NCBI RefSeq assembly: GCF_040869045.1
Contig: NC_090320.1
Span: 142,870,941-142,934,940, forward strand
Length of the DNA: 64,000 nt
Reading direction: 5' to 3'
From: Eurosta solidaginis
Taxonomy: Eukaryota > Arthropoda > Insecta > Diptera > Tephritidae
The translations under genes were made by a program, and so were the position numbers. Of this stretch, positions 21,979-31,345 are shown one piece after another. Each line of letters starts with the position of its first letter. The first letter of the stretch is position 1. The notes below the pieces were generated by a model. The model was not told the DNA's origin. It searched no databases and worked only from the letters and a program-made list of their open reading frames with translations.

Positions 21979-22675
21979 ATGTACCGGAGCGACTCGGGAT
22001 TTTTCCCGACCAAGGACTTCAATTTCAGTGTAACCCCATTTAATTTGTTGCGTCCCTCCCACAAATTGTCATCCACCCAGAAGCTCCTTGCAGCGGGACT
22101 GCTCCATATTCTCTTGCTCCGGGAAGGTATCGAACCCAATCCGGGTCCGTCTCCTGGCCCCGGTCCTGAGAAATGGTTTTGCTGCATCTGCCGGAAAATA
22201 ATCTCTTTAGGACGGTCATACTCTTGTCAGTGTGTCTCGTGTAAGGGATGGTTGCATCGGACAGGTTGTTCTGGGCTAGACCCGAAAACCAGGCGAACAC
22301 GTAACTTCTATAAATCTTTTGTGGCTCCTTGCTGTTCACGTCCTAGCAGCCCCGCTGCTCAGCAAACCACAACAAGTACCCGCTGTTGCTCGCGCCCCAC
22401 GGCGCCACCAACTCACACGGCTGCTCCCACTCATACCTACAATCTCCGTAGTAGAGTCGGAAGCAATGCCGTCAGCCCCTGCCCCCGTCTTCCCCCCCCC
22501 CCCCCCCCCCCCCCCCCATCTTTTCCGGCAGCAATTGTGTAGGTCAGGGAAACAGACTCTTAATCCCTACCTCGCTTTGCACCGTTTGCCAGCACAGAAT
22601 ATATACGTTTGCGACATCCGCCCAATGCAGCTCCTGCCATGGATGGTGCCACTTTCCTAGATGTTCTGGTCTCTG
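21979..22675 (+). pseudogene. A1 N-terminal region: 2A-like motif and two PHD-like zinc fingers
   Basis: From the ATG at 21979 the frame reads to LLLREGIEPNPGP, which ends in the NPGP of 2A ribosome-skipping peptides; the preceding Asp of the usual D-x-E-x-NPGP is Gly here. A finger follows: CCICRK...CQCVSCKGWLHRTGC...APCC. A Pro/Thr/Ala-rich linker leads into a run of 26 C at 22492-22517, where the frame is lost. In another frame a second finger reads CTVCQHR...CSSCHGWCHFPRCSGL (22578-22672), and after a further shift GFIAPCC. Such fingers are known at the start of jockey-like elements. The role is probably nucleic-acid or chromatin binding. Confidence 0.75.
22492..22517. repeat. C26 homopolymer in the A1 coding region
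   Basis: Twenty-six consecutive C separate finger 1 from finger 2 of A1. The upstream frame is frame 1 and the downstream finger is in another frame, so a length change of this tract, real or technical, explains the first frameshift. Confidence 0.95.
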
Positions 22676-23755
22676 CGACGGCAACCCCCGACGGGTTTCA
22701 TTGCGCCATGTTGCCAGGCCACGTACCCAAATACATCGGGTACCCCAATGCCTACCCAAGGACGTCTAGTCCCAGGGCCACAACAGCAATCGCGTTCTGG
22801 CCTTCCACAACCCAGGCGTAGTCGCCCGTCACTTACTTCCAGAGTGACGACGTCCTCCCCTATGCACTTCAGAATTCTGCCTTTAAACTGTAATGGATTA
22901 ACTGGGAAGATTACGGAGATAGTCGACTTCATGAAGTGGCACAACATCCGCATTGCTGCGATTCAAGAGACTAAACTCACAGCAAGATCTGCATTGCAGA
23001 CCTGCTCTGGGTATAATATACACAGAAAAGACCGCAAGAGCGGAAATGGAGGCGGCCTCGCGTTTATCATACACCACAATGTGCAATATCATATATTTGA
23101 TCCCGACATCGACCGCAGGGACAGTGTCTTAGAACGTCAAGCATTATCTGTCCGGCCAGGCGATGAAAATCTAGAAATCATCAACATTTACATGCCTCCT
23201 GTCACCTGTTGCCCTAGTGGATACCGCCCTGATATCAGCGGCGTACTCACTGGAAACAATCGCATTATCTTAGGCGATTTCAATGCCCATCACGATCTAT
23301 GGCATTTAAACTTGCGGGTGGACAGTAGGGGTGAGATATTAGCGGATCAAATAGAAGAAACGACGTTCTGCACAATAAACGGAGACGCCCCCACACGTAT
23401 GGTAGGAAGCTGTTACAGTTCGCCGGATATTTCAATCGTGAGCGCAGAACTCGTAAACTGCGTCAACTGGCAGCCGATGGTAACATTGGCATCCGACCAC
23501 CTGCCTATACTTATTTCGCTCAAGCGTTCCGCCGACTTCATCGTCGGAGAAAAACGCTTTTTCATTAACTTTAAAAAAGGAAAGTGGGACGAATACAAAT
23601 CCTTTACAGAAAACCGCTTTGCTGCCGTCCCTATCCCAACTGATGCCCGCCAAGGGGAGCGTGCTTTCCGCAAGGTCATTGAATCGGCCTCGGCTCGTTT
23701 CATTCCCGCCGGTAGGAAATTCGGCCCCACTTCCCGGCAGAATCCGCAAGTTTAG
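22661..23755 (+). pseudogene. A1 APE-type endonuclease
   Basis: The 364-codon frame begins in the second finger and, after a Pro/Arg/Gln-rich linker, enters an apurinic-endonuclease-like domain. Motifs in order are ILPLNCNGL (about residue 72), IAAIQETKL (about 100), GGGLAFII, INIYMPP, ILGDFNAHHDLW (about 203), NGDAPTR, SPDIS and ASDHLPI (about 279). The Glu, Asp-x-Asn and Ser-Asp-His residues expected for nicking target DNA are present. The frame then runs into the linker before RT and is lost near 23740 by a frameshift. This domain itself looks undamaged. Confidence 0.92.
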
Positions 23756-23758
23756 CGA

Positions 23759-25877
23759 GAGAACGTGACCTTATAAGACAGCTCGATCCCGGCGAGCCCC
23801 AAATAAGGGATATAAACCCACGCATCAGATTGCTTGTGGATGAACACAAGCGGGCGAAATTTGAGGAACACCTAAGCGGTTGTAACCTCTCTGCCGGTGT
23901 AGGTAAACATTGGTCCACTGTAAAGTCCCTATCGAATCCGTCTAGGCACAATGACAAAGTTTCCATCGCCTATGGCGAAAAAGTGCTGTCGGATGCGAAA
24001 AAATGCGCGAGCTCTTTCTGCCGACAATACATAATGCATTCTACGGTCGACAAAAATAGACGGAGGGCCAACAGACACCCACGTAAACATAAGTTCAGCG
24101 CGTCACCAATTACCATCACCGCCAAAGAGGTTGAGGATGCCATCGGTCATACTAAACCATCCAAAGCAGTGAGCCCAGATGGCATAGCCATGCCGATGCT
24201 TAAAAGCCTAGGGAAAGAGGGTTTCAAATATTTACATGTCTTCAACCTGTCACTTTCCACCTTTGTTATACCCGAAAAATGGAAAATGGCCAAGGTGGTC
24301 CCGCTACTAAAGTCTGGGAAACCAGCTAACATAGGAGAGTCATATCGCCCTATATCTCTCCTATCGCCAGTAGCCAAGACGCTTGAAGCCATTTTGCTCC
24401 CCTAATTCAAAGCAAATTTGCAGCTAGCCTGTCATCAGCATGGCTTTAGAAAACTCCATAGCACCACCACCGCGCTAAATGCCATTAGCACCCACATAAA
24501 TTGTGGTTTAAACCAGAAGCCCCACCATAGAACAGTACACGTAGCGCTAGACCTATCAAAAGCTTTTGATACGGTCAACCATGGCACGTTACTGCAAGAC
24601 TTGGAAGGGTCTACCCTTCCCCAATGTCTTAAAAGGTGGACCGCAAATTATCTGGGTGGTCGGCAGGCATCGGTGCAATTCAGAAACGAAACATCAAAGC
24701 CAAGAAGAATTAAACAAGGGGTGCCACAGGGTGGTGTCCTATCCCCACATTTGTTTAATTTTTACATATCAAAGCTACCTTCTCCACCGGAAGGAGTTAC
24801 TATCGTTTCTTACGCCGATGACTGCACAATAATGGCCACAGGCCCGGACCCACAGATGGATGAGCTTTGCAACAGAACAAACGGCTACCTCCCTTATCTC
24901 TCCAGTTTTCTCGCCTCGCGAAACCTGGCATTATCACCGATTAAATCATCCGCGACCTTATTTACAACTTGGACGTCCCCGTCGATGGCACTACGCTACC
25001 GACTGTCCTACATCCCAAAATCTTGGGTGCGACGTTTGATCAGGATCTACATTTTGGTGAGAACGTAGCCCCAATTGTTCCGAAAATCCAGAGCCGTAAT
25101 AAAATCCTCAAATCCCTTGCTGGCAGTACTTGGAGAAAAGACAAAGAAACGCTCATTACCACATACAATGCAATTGGCCAGCCGTTTGAGTGCTACGCGT
25201 CCCCTATATGGTCGCCAAGCCTAAAAACTACCCACTGGAAGAAGCCACAGGCCCTACAGGTAAAATACTGCGCTCAGAACCGCCACGGGCCGTCTTCTTA
25301 TGTCCCCAGAACACCATCTACATAATGAGGCGAGAATACTCCCCATCAGGGAGAGAAATGAGATGCTAACCAAACAGTTCCTGTTGAATACCCAGAAACC
25401 TGGGCATCCAAACAGACATCTGATTGTTGAGCCACCGCCGCATAGGGGCTTAAGGAGTCATCTCCGTTAGCATTTTGAGGAAATACGGCACCTGAGAACC
25501 CAGCCGTATGAAGCAAAAAAACACAAGCAGGTCCTTGGTGAACTCCACAAACAGGCGTCGGACATTTATGCCGGGAATTTCCCGGTGAATCCAGTACTCA
25601 AAGAAAAGTACCCACAACTTGTGGAAGAGGAACGCGAGTCATTCTGGCTCAACTTCGTTTTGGTTACTGTAACAGGTTAAACTCTTACATATCCAGAATC
25701 AACCCCGACATACAAAATGTATGCCCCGCTTGCAATGTGTCCCCACATGACACCAACCATCTCTTTAATTGTAATGTGGAACCAACGCCCCTAACACCCC
25801 TTTCATTATGGTCCATCCCTGTCGAAACAGCAAGTTTCCTTGGACTCCCGTTAGAGAATATTGATGACAATTTTTGA
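23759..25877 (+). pseudogene. A1 reverse transcriptase and C-terminal zinc motif
   Basis: RT motifs appear as KPSKAVSPDGIAMPML (24160), SYRPISLLSPVAKTLE, then a TAA at 24403-24405, HGFRKLHSTTTAL, VALDLSKAFDTVNH (24540), IKQGVPQGGVLSPHLFNFYI and SYADDCTIMAT (24810), an intact catalytic box. A frameshift near 24980 is followed by ILGATFDQDLHFGENV and SLAGSTWRKDKETL. After 25325 another frame carries NEARILPIRERNEML, then more shifts and a C-terminal block with CNVSPHDTNHLFNC-like spacing. The last codons are followed by TGA at 25875-25877. Lesions: one stop and at least four frame changes. Confidence 0.9.
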
Positions 25878-25942
25878 TCTTCGCAGCTATTAGGTGGGGC
25901 GAAACATTGCTACAACAACAACAACAACAGCAGCTCTCCAAG

Positions 25943-26240
25943 AGTGCGGTACATGATTCAGCCTTATGCACCCATCGAATATTATTTTAAGCCATTCCAC
26001 GACCGCCATACTTGAAACTTGTAGCATGGCTGTGAATATACCGTCTGCGCCCGGCGATTTAAACTTACAAAACGTTTTCACTGCCCATTCGATCTTGGTA
26101 TCGGTCACTAAGCCCGGCACTACCCGCTCCGTGATCGAAGTGTGAGTGATGTCTGCTGGCTCTTCTAAACCGTCTCCCTATGGGAAATGTGTGTCGAGAA
26201 GCACCTCAAGGGATTCCTCACTATTACGTGACCATTCCCG
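25943..26240 (-). pseudogene. B1 RT N-terminal start, right of A1
   Basis: The minus strand reads LVTDTKIEWAVKTFCKFKSP, GADGIFTAMLQVSSMAVVEW, and KIIFDGCIRLNHVPHSW, then is broken by A1 and continues at 21947. It aligns with B2 (27790-28100) to about 26240 and then diverges. No endonuclease lies upstream, so B1 is 5'-truncated at this point. Confidence 0.88.
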
Positions 26241-26947
26241 GTTCTCTTTCTTTATTAGTCCTGGACTATGTTTCCCCTATGTCCGTACAGAAACTTTTCC
26301 ATGAGATTCTATTCGCCCTTTTAACCTCTTACCCCGTAACCATTTTTTTAAGTAAATATAGATCGTCATACCCTTTCAATATTTCTTTAAATACCTTGTT
26401 TAAACAGTAACAGTACAACTTCTTGGACTTGCTTTTTGATTTAAAGAAAAACTCCCTTGAAAAGAAAAAAAATCCTTTTATGTTATTATATTTTTTTTAT
26501 AGTTGCATAAAGGCGTGTTAATTTGATGATTCGACGGAACAAATTGTTTTCGGATCGGCGTTTATGTATTTAACCATATTATTATCTTAAGTTTCTTATT
26601 ATCATATTTTTTTTTGTCGGATTTTTCATTATTGCAAGCCTTAGTTTCCGTTTAGTATTTTAATTTTTAGTTCTTAAGTTCGGTTCTTAAAACTTGCTTA
26701 AAATTTTTGTGAATTTGAATTGAGATCCTCCCCAAGTTAATTTTTACGTAACCCTGTTATTTTTAATTTCTTTACCTCGGTTACTATACCTATTTACATA
26801 TATTTAAGCCATTGTTTGGAGTTTCGCTTGAAATTTTTGGTGACAGAATTTAACTCTGATGGTCTTATTTTTTGCGAAAAAAGTTTTTTTAATTATTTTT
26901 TTATCACGATTCATTGGTTTTTATTTTTGGGTTACCTGCCTAATTTG
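26241..26947. other. AT-rich DNA between B1 and B2
   Basis: Long T and A runs, no recognised element. The sequence just right of the B1 end has no match to the sequence right of the B2 end. Confidence 0.45.
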
Positions 26948-28107
26948 TGAGTTTTCCGCTTGGAAAACGCTACAGTAATCCGGCAGCCTGTAAGATCTGC
27001 TTATTTCCGGATCAGCACAGTATAACGCAGACCCTACGCCTTCCACTACTTTGGAACCATCTCTGTACACATGTATCGCCTCGTCCGCCATTTGTGCACC
27101 CATACGCCAACCGTCCACCTCAATTTGCCTTAAGGTCTCTCTCGAAGCGCAGATAGGGAATCATGTAGTCTGTTCGTCTTGTGATTGATGACGCTATACT
27201 ACTATGGCCATATGGTTGGCGCTCAAGCTACCCTGAGGCACCGAGCCTGGTTGCGGTTGTTAATGCTATGTTCTTTGCTATCAGGTCTACAGGTGGAATG
27301 TGCAGAATGGCATACATGCAGCCTTCGGGGTTGTTTTCAGGGCTCCCGTAATGCTAAGCATCGATAGTCTGCATAACCCCTCTAATTTTTTGAGGTGTGT
27401 TGTTTTTTGTGTGGCTTTCCACCAAACAAGAACTCCATAGTAAAAACCCAATGAGAAAGAGAGGGCGATAAGCCCCACGTAAACCCCAGCGTTCTTTTAC
27501 ATGCACATTATTGAAAACCCCGGTATTGTCCAAGAAGACTCCTAAAGCATACTCCTTATATTCCAGAGATTTCTCTATGCTTATTACCACCCTATGCAAT
27601 GCGGTGTCTACCGACTTGCCTTTTGGTGTACGCATGCTGTGTTGCGGAGAGCAGCTTTTCATCCACGTTGGACTTTATGTACACATCTATCAGCCTCTCA
27701 AAGGTTTTGAGCAGAAATAATGTTAAGCTAATGGGTCCATAGCCTTTGGGATACACGTGACCGATCTTCCCCGCCTTTGGTAGGAAAGCTAAACGAGCAG
27801 TACTCCAAGAGTGCGGTACATGATTCAGCCTTATGCACCCATCGAATATTATTTTAAGCCATTCCACGACCGCCATACTTGAAACTTGTAGCATGGCTGG
27901 GAATATACCGTCTGGGCCCGGCGATTTAAACTTAGAAAACGTTTTCACTGCCCATTCGATCTTGGTACCGGTCAGCAAGCCCGGCACTACCCGCTCCGTG
28001 ATCGAAGTGTGAGTGATGTCTGCTGGCTATTCTAAACCGTCTCCCGATGGGAAATGTGTGTCGAGATGCACCTCAAGGGATTCCTCACTATACGTGACCA
28101 TTCCCCG
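26948..28107 (-). pseudogene. LOA-type LINE B2 with deleted RT palm
   Basis: Minus-strand order: LLTGTKIEWAVKTFSKFKSP and the RT start (27987), FLPKAGKIGHVYP, FERLIDVYIKSNVDEKLL, AYTKR (frame disturbed), GVFLDNTGVFNN; then a jump of about 540 bp relative to B1, to the thumb-like GLRGAYRPLFL and LCRLSMLSITGALKTT; then an RNase H start MADEAIHVYRDGSKVVEGVG up to FQAE. The palm with the polymerase motifs including YADD is gone. It is truncated at both ends and its 5' breakpoint equals that of B1. Confidence 0.85.
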
Positions 28108-28149
28108 TTGTACAATGTATACTTTTAGATTTTAAAAGAAAATGGTTTT

Positions 28150-28876
28150 TGTTGGCGCTAATGTTCAGCGCTGACATCAGATTCATAAATCTTCTTTATT
28201 GAATAAATTCTTTCCTATTTATACAAAAGTTCTTAACCTATACATATATACATTCTTACATTAATAATTACATACTAGAGGTGCATGACTCAATAGTGAG
28301 GAATGCTTTGTTAGCGAGTTATTATATTGACTTAAATAAAAAAACAAATGTAAGGCGCGATAACCTCCGAAGAGACCTAAGGCCGAGCTTCTCTTCCAAT
28401 TTGCGTCGTGCTCCTCTTGATATTCCCTACAAATTGGCCGGACGGGACCTACATGTTTTATGCCGGCTCCGAACGGCATCTGCAAGGCAGATGAGTTTTC
28501 ACTGAGAACTTTTCATGGCAGAAATACACCCGGAGCGATTGCCAAACACTGCCGAGGGGCGACCCCGCTTAGAAAAACTTTCTTCTAATTGAAAAACCTT
28601 ATTTCTAAAATTTTGATGTTGCTTTGCCCGGGGTGTGAACCCAGGGCATACGGTGTGGTAGGCGGAGCACGCTACCATCACACCACGGTGGCCGCCGTGT
28701 ACATTGACTTACATATTGTCAATATCCTACTTGAGCAATTTGGGTATGACGCATTAATGCATTAGGCGACTTGGTGAACGCGAATGAACTTATTTATGGC
28801 AGTTACCTGGGTCAATGAACGTATGTTTGTAATGTTAAGCGTGTTTGAAGTGAGGTGAATTCCACGCGATACTACA
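28150..28876. repeat. LTR-like repeat, copy 2, containing a SINE
   Basis: Begins TGTTGGCGCTAATG and ends ATACTACA, matching copy 1 (1501-1838). About 350 bp remain when the SINE and one TSD copy are removed. Shared landmarks are GGTGCATGACTCAATAGTGA and GAGGTGAATTCCACGC. No flanking TSD or internal region was found. Confidence 0.5.
28326..28714 (-). mobile_element. tRNA-derived SINE, complete copy B (12-bp TSD)
   Basis: The TSDs are ATTGACTTAAAT (28326-28337) and ATTGACTTACAT (28703-28714). On the minus strand the head starts GGCCACCGTGGTGTGATGG, with an A-box-like TGTGATGGTAG and a B box GGGTTCACACCC about 40 bp later, then a non-tRNA body and a 3' end rich in A. Copy 1 of the LTR-like repeat has a single ATTAACCTAAAT here (1672-1683), an empty site. 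It is a non-coding element that would depend on a LINE for movement. Confidence 0.88.
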
Positions 28877-29036
28877 CCATCGGCATTTTAAGTGAGCGTA
28901 TATAATTTTATGCTTAATTATAGACGGCACTCCAATGTCACTGTGATAAGTGTGCCGTGTTGTTTCGTTTTTCGTTGAATGACCCAGTCAACTTACTTCG
29001 TGTTACCAAATAATTTTTGTATAGTGGTAACTTGAT

Positions 29037-30166
29037 ATTCAGCCCTATTCTGCATTTCGACTTGGATTGGAATTTTTTCGATTTGGCAATTTTGGTATTC
29101 TGTGTTCCAATCTCTTTCGATCCAACTTCGAATCGTTCGATTTTTTGTATTCTGCATTTCGATCGTAGTTCCGTTTTTCTAAGTTGCAAATTAGTTGGCG
29201 GAAAAATATTTTCATTTTATTTTTTTATTAATTTATAACAGAATTTTGACAAAAATATAAGTAAAACTTGTTAAGAAACGTAGAAGGCTTGATGATGATT
29301 GTTTTTTATATGTTTCCAGGTCAAAAACAACATGTCGATGTCGAAGTCCTTGGACGTATTTGCCCCGCAAAAGTATCTAACACATACTTGAAAGCACCCT
29401 TGTTAAGTTGAAAGTTTTTTGAACCTAAATAAGAAAATAAGTCATTAAACTTTACCACTTTTATGTTCAATTTCTTACAATTCGTCACTCATCTCAAATG
29501 GATTACACAAATTTCGCAATATTTGCCTTTCCATTCTTGCCTGGCAATTTTCGTATGCGTTGCTTTCCAACTCCATAAATAATGCCGCGGCTATTGATTC
29601 CATTACAATAGACAGCTATAATTTGTGTCTGTTCGTTGGGTCCAGTTATATGCCAAAGCAAGCTGCCGGCGTAGAGGAAGGTGAAGCGAAAACGTAAACA
29701 ATCCGTGCGGAAAGAATAAATAAACCTTTATAAAGTATTTTAGGCCAGTGCAATGAAATTAGCATCCTTAAAATTCAGAAAATGTCAACTATATTCGTGC
29801 AGGAATCCGTTTTAACAAAACTTGGTGGCCACGGCAGGGAATTGGCCAAAAGAACGACAAAAACACACTTACAATTATGAAAGAACTTCACTCAAAAAAA
29901 TATAACACTGCGGCAATATATTCTATTGCTTTTTTTTGTACAAAATGGCGTGGATAATAAAATATAAACGTTTTTCAGTGTTTTTTACAAATTTTCTTTA
30001 ATTGATTTTGTTCCAATGTTCACACATTCCGTACCAACAGCTGATTTCGAAAAATCATTTGCTCTTCCTCTTATCTTTACGATTCCGTCGTAATGCAGAA
30101 TACCAAACTTCGATTGAAGCGGAGCGTAGAACGGGAACGTAATCGAAATGCAGAATAGGGGTGATT
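29037..30166 (-). mobile_element. PIF/Harbinger-like DNA transposon, internally deleted
   Basis: The ends are CAGCCCTATTCTGCATTTCG (29040-29059) and, inverted, CACCCCTATTCTGCATTTCG (30144-30163). A 3-bp ATT flanks each side (29037-29039, 30164-30166). PIF/Harbinger elements have short TIRs and 3-bp TSDs, usually TWA; ATT is not a perfect fit. A short transposase N-terminal remnant lies on the minus strand at 29331-29603. With 1.12 kb in total there is no room for the full transposase and its Myb-like partner. Confidence 0.6.
29331..29603 (-). pseudogene. Transposase N-terminal remnant, PIF/Harbinger-like
   Basis: From an ATG at 29603 the minus strand reads MESIAAALFMELES, then ARMERQILRNLCNPFEMSDE. 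The Arg-x-Leu-Arg-(D/N)-x-x-NPF-(E/D) pattern is familiar from the start of Harbinger transposases. A GT at 29478-29477 and an AG at 29426-29425 could bound a 54-bp intron. The sequence beyond reads, in one frame, NFQLNKGAFKYVLDTFAGQI, as the family would predict, but direct joining leaves the frame off by one. I see no DDE part. The call is tentative. Confidence 0.45.
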
Positions 30167-31200
30167 ATAAGTTTATATGTTTTCTTTTTTTTGCTTTTAT
30201 TCGCTTGCATTTGCTTTACATATTCTGCCCGTTATGCTCATTCTCGCCTTTTCATAATGAGCTTACTTTTTCTTTTTTTTTTGTGTATTTACTATGATGA
30301 GTAATTTATTATAATTTTTTTTTTTTTTTTTTTGCACAGCCGACTCTTAAGAGCGTCGACACCCTTAAAAGCGGCATGTGTTTACAAATTATCATGAAGT
30401 GTTACAGTTACTTCATTTGTGCTAACATGGGTTAGTATTTTTATTTCTTTTGTTTATTTACATTTTTTTCTTACGTATCTATGTTGTTGAGTAAATTGGG
30501 ATGCTTATAGTATGATTGTTGGCAGGATGGGCAGGTTTTGGTTTTTTATTTGAAGTGTACCTGTACTTTAACGACTGGGTTTTAAATGATGAGCAATACC
30601 CATTCGTATAAAAAATTGGACGATCTACATAAAAGGTCTAAAGAGATTTTTCAATAAGACGAATCGTTTCAAAGATATTCTGGGTTGAATTTCAACCCCA
30701 AATGCTGCAAAGAGCTGCATTATTTATCTAAACTTTGAACCATTGACTTAGGCTCTTAAGAAGAATTCTGGTTATGCAGTGTTGAAGCCAAATAAATTTG
30801 AGTAAGGCAAAGTGTGAATTTCAAGTAGCTGAGAAGCCGTGTTGAATTAAAAAAAAATTTTTAAGACTAACTTACGCACTTTTGCCATATATTCCAGGAA
30901 AATAATAGAGTTTTCTTTTCTGAAATAAATTGTTGCCTAAGTAAATGGTAAAGCCTCAATAGAGTTACTCCTACCCCAGAAAATTTTCAACATTTATAGT
31001 GCTTGCAAAGAAAATAAATGGCTACCCCGTGTATTAGCTGATTTTCACAAACACGCTGTCAATGATAATAAAAATTCATTAGCAATTATTTCCTTCATTT
31101 CAATGTTCTGCGCTAAAAATTTGTGAAGTTACGAAAATAAATTGCCACGATCAGCTGGTTTATCAGAGTTGTACTGCCACACCGCCATTTCTTGCAGAGT
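30167..31200. other. Unassigned AT-rich DNA
   Basis: Contains T runs at about 30310-30332 and no recognised gene or element. Confidence 0.45.
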
Positions 31201-31342
31201 AAAAGTGTGACGCTTTTGCGTTGCTGCTGGCAACAATTTTCACAAAAGAACGAAATACCCCGTAAAAACGTTGCCTGATTTTTAGAATAGAACAAAATAT
31301 ATTTACAACCCTTGAGCGGCGTACAAAAAGCGTAACACTTTT
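31201..31342. mobile_element. Possible 142-bp MITE
   Basis: AAAAGTGTGACGCTTTT (31201-31217) faces AAAAAGCGTAACACTTTT (31325-31342) in inverted orientation with one mismatch over 17 bp. The interior is non-coding. It abuts the LOA-type RT fragment H. No clear TSD was found, so this is a candidate only. Confidence 0.45.
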
Positions 31343-31345
31343 GCC

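Larger units (their letters stand above)
21935..25942 (+). mobile_element. LINE A1, near full length, inside B1 (13-bp TSD)
   Basis: GCAGTTCTCCAAG (21935-21947) and GCAGCTCTCCAAG (25930-25942) flank the insert, one mismatch apart. The uninterrupted B2 copy has a single equivalent at about 27797-27809. The element 21948-25929 has a short 5' leader, one long reading region (2A-like motif, two PHD-like fingers, endonuclease, RT, C-terminal zinc motif), a stop at 25875-25877, and a CAA-repeat tail (25908-25929). A2 and A3 are other copies of this family. It falls in the jockey-superfamily type of LINE; the exact clade is not settled. Confidence 0.93.
18405..26240 (-). mobile_element. LOA-type LINE B1, interrupted by two family-A LINEs
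   Basis: Minus-strand order: RT start (26240-25943), [A1 insertion], RT (21947-20700), RNase H (20690-20297), [A2 insertion], C-terminal CCHC domain (19005-18513), 3' UTR and a CCTAA-type tail at 18405-18423. RNase H behind the RT is characteristic of the LOA and I clades among these elements. It is 5'-truncated: no endonuclease or ORF1. The 5' breakpoint matches that of B2 (about 28107). Both internal insertions have clear TSDs. Confidence 0.85.

Noticed and set aside
21178..22062. A single 294-codon protein
   Set aside because: The open frame joins B1 RT with the opposite strand of A1 across an insertion boundary at 21947; the first 38 codons are not RT.
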